This document shows, piece by piece, positions 58,601 to 64,000 of a stretch of DNA of 64,000 bases. The notes beneath the pieces were generated by a model. That model worked only from the letters and a program-made list of their open reading frames with translations. It was not told where the DNA came from and made no database searches. The position numbers were made by a program, and so were the translations under genes. The DNA is from Oscheius sp. JU75 (taxonomy: Eukaryota > Nematoda > Chromadorea > Rhabditida > Rhabditidae). Each line of letters opens with the position of its first letter. Position 1 is the first letter of the stretch. Location of the stretch: assembly GCA_037178855.1 (NCBI GenBank), contig JASJZC010000001.1:5208001-5272000 (forward strand), in the 5' to 3' direction.

Positions 58601-60682
58601 TCAGCCAGTAAGTCGTCGCACAGCCATCATCAACTGATCCGAACCGATATTCGGACCAGCGAATTTGGCTATCATCACTTCCAGTAGTTCGTCGCTGATT
58701 CCAGGACACTGCTAAAAATGCAATTTTATCAGAATATCATTTAAAAAAATAACCTCTTCAACCTCTCGAAGCACCGTAAGCAGTTTTTCCGTTTGATGTT
58801 TGTGCGGGCTCTTGTTCAGACGCTCCAGTGCCGGCACAAACGCTCTGTCCACCGACGTCTGAAAAAGATATGTGTATCGACAGAATTCAAACGACTAACT
58901 GAAGGCTGCGCGAAAATCGAACTGCTCCGAGGACTTATAGCCGTGAAAAGACGCTCTTCCATACCAACACCTCCCGTATAAAAAAAATGAGAAGGTTTCA
59001 TCTCCAAAGGCGACTGGACCGGGGCCGGTGGACGTCCAGGAGGCGTCTTCATCTGACTGTCAAGATTGGCTGAGATTCTTAGGGCCGGCGGAGTTTTCTG
59101 AAACTCTCAACAGTGGCAATGAAATGAGACCACGGTAAACACACGTTATTGTTCTCCCTCGCCAATCCATCTGTATTTAGCTTGTTGTCGAACTGCTGCC
59201 ATACCGCCGAGACAGGATTGGCAGTCATCAGAGCTGTTGGAAGAGGAGACTTGGGAGAAAGAGGAAACAGATCCTCATCGTCGTCGGGAAACTCCTTCGG
59301 ATCCAGCCGATATCTTGGAAGAGCAGGAGAAGTCGAGAGTGTCGTCCTCAGACTGTTCCGATTGTTCAAAGGCGTCATGCTCATTCCTCCACGCAGCAGA
59401 CGGACGGTATTGCTCATCGTTTTCTCATCGACCCTGAAACGATTCTAAAACTACGTCGGAAATCGGAACTGACCAATTTTCGGTGTTGATCTGCTTAGGA
59501 TTATTCTTCATCGTTGGGTACTCCCACGTGGAGACATTCTCGTTCATGGAGCGGGTATCGTCTTCGCTGTCTGAGGCTTCAGAATTTTCCCTGGAAGTTG
59601 ATCAATAGCTTACAAAATGAAGCATGACAATGCTCACCTGTTTTTGTTTGCGTAGACGATGAGTTCCTCTAGAATACTGTTCTTCTTGGCCTTTTTAATG
59701 AAGGGATGCTTGAGAAGAGCTGCGGCTGTCGGTCTGTCGTCCGGAGTTTTGTGAAGACACAGCTCGACAAAGCTGTGGAAGGCCTTGCTCCAATGATGAC
59801 CGAGTAGCTGCGGAGGAGGAGACTTCGGAATAGCGAACAGCACGCGCATCGGATGGAGTTCACTGTGTGGCGGTTCTCCATGAGCTAGCTCAAGGGCCGT
59901 GATTCCAAGCGACCAAATGTCCGCCTAAAGTATTTGACTGTACCAGTAAAAAACATTAGCAAACCTTATAATCGTAAGTGGCCTGCTTGATAACCTCGGG
60001 CGCCATCCAAAACGGTGATCCGACGAAGGTTATCCTCTTCTTGACAGTTTCTGTTAGCTGTCCAGCAACTCCGAAATCAGCTACTTTGACGTCGCCCTTC
60101 CTTGAGACGAGAATGTTAGAGGCTTTGATATCGCGATGGATCTTCCTTTCCGAGTGTAAATATTCAAGTCCTTTGAGAATTTCGCGTAGAATGACGGCAA
60201 TGTGGGTTTCCTCCATGACTCTATGTCCATTTCGAGCCAATTCCAGGGCAGAACCACCATCTAGATATTCCATTACGATCCACAACTTAACGCCTTTCAG
60301 ATAGCTCTCATAATATTTCGTGATGTAGGGGGAATCGCACTGACTGAGCAGCTGAAAATTTGGTTTTGTTAGCTGAACGGTAACGATACGTGAATTTCCT
60401 GCTGAATATCGTCGATGTCATCTTCTGCAGACTCCAGATCGATGATTTTAATGGCAACTACCTGATATCACACGAATTTATAAGCTAAGGAAATTGGCTC
60501 ACCTCGCCAGTCGATCTCCGAATGCCTTTGAAAACTTCGCCGAAGGAGCCGCGACCTATTCGGCCTTGTCGCTCGAAAATATCTTCAGGGTTTACGTGCT
60601 GAATAGAGTGTTACAGTAAAGCAAAAGAAACTCGACTCACCAATTGAGAAAAATGATGTGATGGTTGCTTAACCGACTGCAT
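58601..60682 (-). CDS. STK24: GCK-III subfamily STE20 kinase (MST3/MST4/YSK1-type)
   Basis: Serine/threonine kinase of the germinal-centre III group (STK24/25/26). Start [14 protein letters not shown] at 60682, with a ttgcag acceptor 18 nt upstream. Glycine loop [14 protein letters not shown], catalytic Lys in [37 protein letters not shown] (HRD), [10 protein letters not shown] (DFG), activation loop [18 protein letters not shown], and [18 protein letters not shown]. The kinase end [16 protein letters not shown] is followed by an acidic Ser/Asp linker ([12 protein letters not shown]) and WEYPTM, as in MST3. The C-terminal dimerisation domain that binds PDCD10/CCM3 contains [16 protein letters not shown], the GCK-III hallmark. 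Stop 58601-58603. The three vertebrate paralogues are not separable here. Confidence 0.93.
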
Positions 60683-61165
60683 TGATTTCTGATCAAGTTC
60701 TGCAAGAAAGTAGGCTGTTTCTAGGCAGAATACAAGCAAGAAACGAAATGCAAACAGTGAGAAAATAGGCACAACAATCCGAAATAAGCAGAAATTCCTA
60801 CTGCGCCAATTTGGCGGCACAATGCGCGCGAGTTCAAACGAAAGAAATTATTTTTTTCGTTCCCCTATTTCTGTTCTCCAAGCATCCTCCTCACTAAACT
60901 AATTGTTTTCAGGCTTCAATACTTTGGCAGTAGCCAGGAGAAACGATATCTTTTCTATCCCAGAAAAAAGGTCCGTGCTCATCTTTTGCATATGCCCTCT
61001 ATTTCAGATTGCAATGGCGCTGCAACAGAGACGAGCACAAATTTCTCCTGCAATGGCATCTAGGATACAATTTGAAGAGACTCGTTGCTGTAGCAGCACA
61101 ATGAAAACTGCCGCTACACATCAGGCTTGTTTTTGTGTGTACTAGTTTAGCTCAATTCCTTTCAG
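60683..61165. other. Divergent upstream region, GCK-III kinase and carrier
   Basis: About 480 bp. It may hold N-terminal exons of the SCaMC carrier (exon-like pieces behind gttttcag at 60912 and atttcag at 61006), but none reads as EF-hand sequence, so I did not include them. Confidence 0.35.
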
Positions 61166-63702
61166 ATAATTGACCATGGAGAAGATAATCACACGGCTGA
61201 AGAGTTTACAAAGAACGAAATAGAGACAGGAGTTTGGTGGAGACATCTCGTAGCCGGAGGTGTGGCCGGCTGTATCAGCAGAACGTGTACAGCTCCTTTC
61301 GATCGTCTCAAGATATATATGCAAGTCAGTTCTTTTCGGTTTTCCAGATGGACTTTTCTTTTCAGGTGAATCCCACGAAATCCGGCCTTTTCGTCTGTAT
61401 GCACCGACTTCATGCCGAAGGCGGTCTCCGTTCGTTTTGGCGAGGAAACGGAATCAGCGTTGTCAAAATCGGCCCAGAGTCGGCCATCAAATTCATGGCC
61501 TACGAGCAATGCAAACGTCTAATTCAAGAATACAAAGGTGGCGCAGAGTTGACAGTGCTAGAACGATTTACAGCTGGATCTACAGGTTTCTTTCATTCTT
61601 TCTCAAGAAAAATACTGATTCAGCCGGAGCCATATCTCAAACAATCGTCTATCCGCTGGAAGTGATGAAAACGCGTTTGGCACTCAGAAGAACCGGCCAA
61701 CTCGATCACGGAATCTACTACTTTGCCGCCAAAATGTACAGCAAGGAAGGAATCGTCGTCTTCTACAAAGGATTCATTCCAAATCTGCTTGGAATCATCC
61801 CCTATGCTGGATTTGATCTGGCCGTTTACGAGACATTGAAGAATTTATACAAAAGAAGACATCCAGGTGAGACTTGTTCGTATTTAGAAGTAAATATCTA
61901 TTCTCTACTGTTTTTGATCTATTTATTTGGAATAGCCTGGTTGAAAACAATTTATGTTCACTGCCGCACCGGCATGTAGATCCCATACAACCAAGGAGTA
62001 AAAATAACAATGAAAAATTGTTACAAACAACGGCGACGTCTTATTTTCCAGCAGTCGCTTCAGCAGCACGTCTGGCCACGGAACGTTTTCCGACCATAGC
62101 CGTGAATCCAGTCTTGATAGCGGAGACGGAGCATCGTGATCCGCAACTGGCGCATTGGAGGAAGAACAAACGGGTATCACGCGTGAGCTGGGTATCCGGG
62201 GAGCGGCAAGTGTGGCACATCACGTATTCTTCTGTAAGAGAAGTAGATACTAGGGAGAATGAACGGACTCACTAATGTATTTGCGGAGTACACTTTCGAA
62301 ATGTTTTTGCTGGAATCGTCCTTTCACGATCAGGCAGTTGTTGCCGTCAATCGAGCCAGTTGTACCTGAAATTTTTATATTTGCCATACTACTTTTAGTT
62401 TGAAACGTGACTTATACAATAAACAACCTGAAATTGAGCTGTTTGTGAGTTGAAACCTAGAAGAAAAATAGATTAGAACGAACCCATTTCGGCCATGAGG
62501 AATTGAAGAACATGCTTGTCCTGACGCTTCATCAGGCGGCAAATCTCGGCAAAGTTGGAGAAGGCCGTTTTCTTACTGCCAGCACGGGCAACCTCCGGCG
62601 GTTTCATCGCGAACTTCTTCTTTTCTCCCGACAATTCGGGATTTTTCTCCCTCATAATATTGAAGACCAACGTGAGACATTCGTCGTAGGTGTAGTCGGG
62701 CCATGGACGGCTGGCATCGATCAAGTTGCGAGCACCGATTCCAATTCCAAGATCTGCCGGTCCATCGGCCTTCTTTTCTTCCGGCTCCTCGACGGCTGTT
62801 TTGGTCTTCTTCTTTTTTTTCTTCTCCCCCAAATTCAGTTCGTCTGAAGACAAATTGTGAAGGCAAATGGTGAAATTACCCAAATCGTTGGCGGCGCCTT
62901 CAGCAGCAAGTTCACCTCCTTCTTCATCGTCCAACAAGATCTTGGTCTTCTTCTTCTTTTTCTTCTCCAAATTGAGATCCTGGAAATTGGCGAAATTCAA
63001 AAATTCTCAGTTGTATTGAAACGTTCCTCTGCTTATTTCATGTAACGATTAGGCAGACACGCTAGCACCTTTGAAAAAAATAACTTACAAGATCCTCGTC
63101 GGTCATTTTCAGCAGTTAGATACAATAAAGTGATGCAAGGAAGACTTCTTGTTCGTAAACACGGAGCGGACCCTGAAACATAGGCGTGTCAGTAGTATGC
63201 AAGGGATGCAGAGAAGTCAGATTCGCTGCGAGACACATCACAGTGCTTTGACTTGAAAGAAACGGGTGAAAGGGGTAGGATACAGTAGATAAAAATACTT
63301 TTGAAGGGAACCGAACACTAAAACAGCTTTTTTTTCAGAGCAAGCCGAGCCCGGAGTACTCGGTCTTCTAGCCTGTGGAACGGTGAGCTCGACTATTGGG
63401 CAGCTAGCCAGTTACCCACTTGCACTTGTGAGAACACGTCTTCAAGCCAAAGGTAACCGTTTTTTGTTCAAAATAACGTAGTTTTAGCAATAAGCCGTGA
63501 TAAAGACTCAATGTTTGGCCAATTTCGAGCCATATTGAAGCAGGACGGCTTCTTGGGTCTATATCGCGGCATCACACCTAATTTTATGAAGGTTAGTAGG
63601 TTTTTGTTTCTCCCAACACAATTTTGGGTAATTCCCGCCGTGAGCATCAGTTATGTCGTCTACGAGACAGTAAGAAAACAACTCGGCGTCACAATGTCGT
63701 AG
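61166..63702 (+). CDS. SCaMC-type mitochondrial ATP-Mg/phosphate carrier (SLC25A23/24/25/41 group)
   Basis: Inner-membrane solute carrier. From 61166 it reads [20 protein letters not shown], matching the linker and first helix of SCaMC, then carrier repeat 1 with [13 protein letters not shown] (PxD/ExxK signature), [20 protein letters not shown], and repeat 2 with [20 protein letters not shown] and [20 protein letters not shown]. After an intron of about 1.47 kb, repeat 3 follows: [49 protein letters not shown]. Stop 63700-63702. The EF-hand N-terminal domain of long SCaMCs is not seen between here and the kinase gene, so this may be a short SCaMC3-like/SLC25A41-type form, or the N-terminal exons are missed. 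The true start is not fixed. The eIF2-beta gene lies inside the long intron on the other strand. Confidence 0.85.
62041..63106 (-). CDS. EIF2S2: Translation initiation factor eIF2 subunit beta
   Basis: Subunit of the Met-tRNAi-GTP carrier eIF2. Exon 1 (63089-63106) encodes MTDEDL. The N-terminal region has Lys blocks ([28 protein letters not shown]), two seen where vertebrates have three; these bind eIF5 and eIF2B-epsilon. The core follows: [54 protein letters not shown], then [31 protein letters not shown]. The zinc ribbon is [14 protein letters not shown] ... [15 protein letters not shown] (CxxC..CxxC), ending EATAGK with stop 62041-62043. The whole gene lies within the intron of the SCaMC carrier gene (about 61867-63339), antisense. 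Confidence 0.95.
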
Positions 63703-64000
63703 CTATTAAAACGTTCCATTACATCTAGTAGTTCCATCAACATTTTCATCCCATTTTACTGATTTTCTTTCAACCAGTTGCTGATTTGAAGGAATGTTTT
63801 TCGAATGAATCTTTTTCTTTTCACTGGATAGCAGTTAGTCTGGCGGGAAAGCAAGGAAAGCTCATAGTAGGGTCTGGACAAGTAGTGAGTTGCAGTATAA
63901 TTTAGTCATTTGCATGGAAACATCATAAGAAATTGCCATGACTCGTCGTCTTGCAAAACCAAACGAAATAATGGTCGGTGAAACAAGGATTGGAGTAGGA
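63703..64000. other. 3' flank of carrier gene to window end
   Basis: An attaaa signal is close behind the stop (63705). No further gene is visible. Confidence 0.4.

Overview
The window is nuclear DNA of a small-genome animal. Genes are dense, lie on both strands and are split by many short introns, mostly about 35-60 nt with several near 30 nt. Clear animal-type genes are a vasopressin/oxytocin-family GPCR, PBDC1, nucleoporin Nup58, spartin, a radial-spoke RSPH3-like protein, TBCCD1, an MTSS1-type I-BAR protein, a thioredoxin-domain membrane protein, a nicotinic receptor alpha subunit, ribosomal protein L41, PNISR, SmG, REEP5, full-length dystrophin, a SMAP-type ArfGAP, a GCK-III kinase, a SCaMC-type mitochondrial carrier and eIF2-beta. 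Many start codons sit 0-25 nt after a splice-acceptor-like (Y)nNYAG. This fits spliced-leader trans-splicing or very common 5'UTR introns. A nematode was my first thought, but an RSPH3-like axonemal protein argues for an animal with flagellated sperm or motile cilia. A tardigrade or another compact invertebrate is possible. The taxon is not settled by the sequence.

Layout. 1-6.4 kb: uncertain short exons, the nonapeptide-type GPCR (+), a closely spaced PBDC1-NUP58 pair (+) and an unresolved minus-strand gene. 6.4-15 kb: spartin (-), RSPH3-like (-), a secreted Cys-containing protein (+), a decayed small secreted-peptide paralogue (-) and TBCCD1 (-) with a tRNA-Glu-like sequence in an intron. 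15.6-17 kb: a 560-bp inverted repeat carrying two divergent copies of a small secreted-peptide gene. 17-19.6 kb: gene-poor. 19.6-30 kb: MTSS1-like (+), a thioredoxin-like membrane protein (-), nAChR alpha (+), RPL41 (-) and PNISR (-) with a strong RNA-hairpin candidate in an intron. 30-37.6 kb: a decayed reverse-transcriptase fragment, SmG (+), a Cys-rich secreted protein (-), REEP5 (+) and a broken REEP5 duplicate. 37.7-53 kb: dystrophin (+). 54-57.3 kb: SMAP-like ArfGAP (-) and an apparently intact DD37D (maT-type) mariner transposon. 58.6-63.7 kb: GCK-III kinase (-), then the SCaMC carrier (+), whose 1.5-kb intron contains the complete eIF2-beta gene on the other strand.

The genes form no single pathway; the window is a mixed housekeeping and neuromuscular stretch. 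The parts least explained by known families are the twin secreted-peptide palindrome and its decayed paralogue, the two Cys-rich secreted proteins, the perfect hairpin at 27.6 kb, and a short dispersed repeat family with three clear copies (17.0, 26.8 and 40.0 kb) and a possible fourth.
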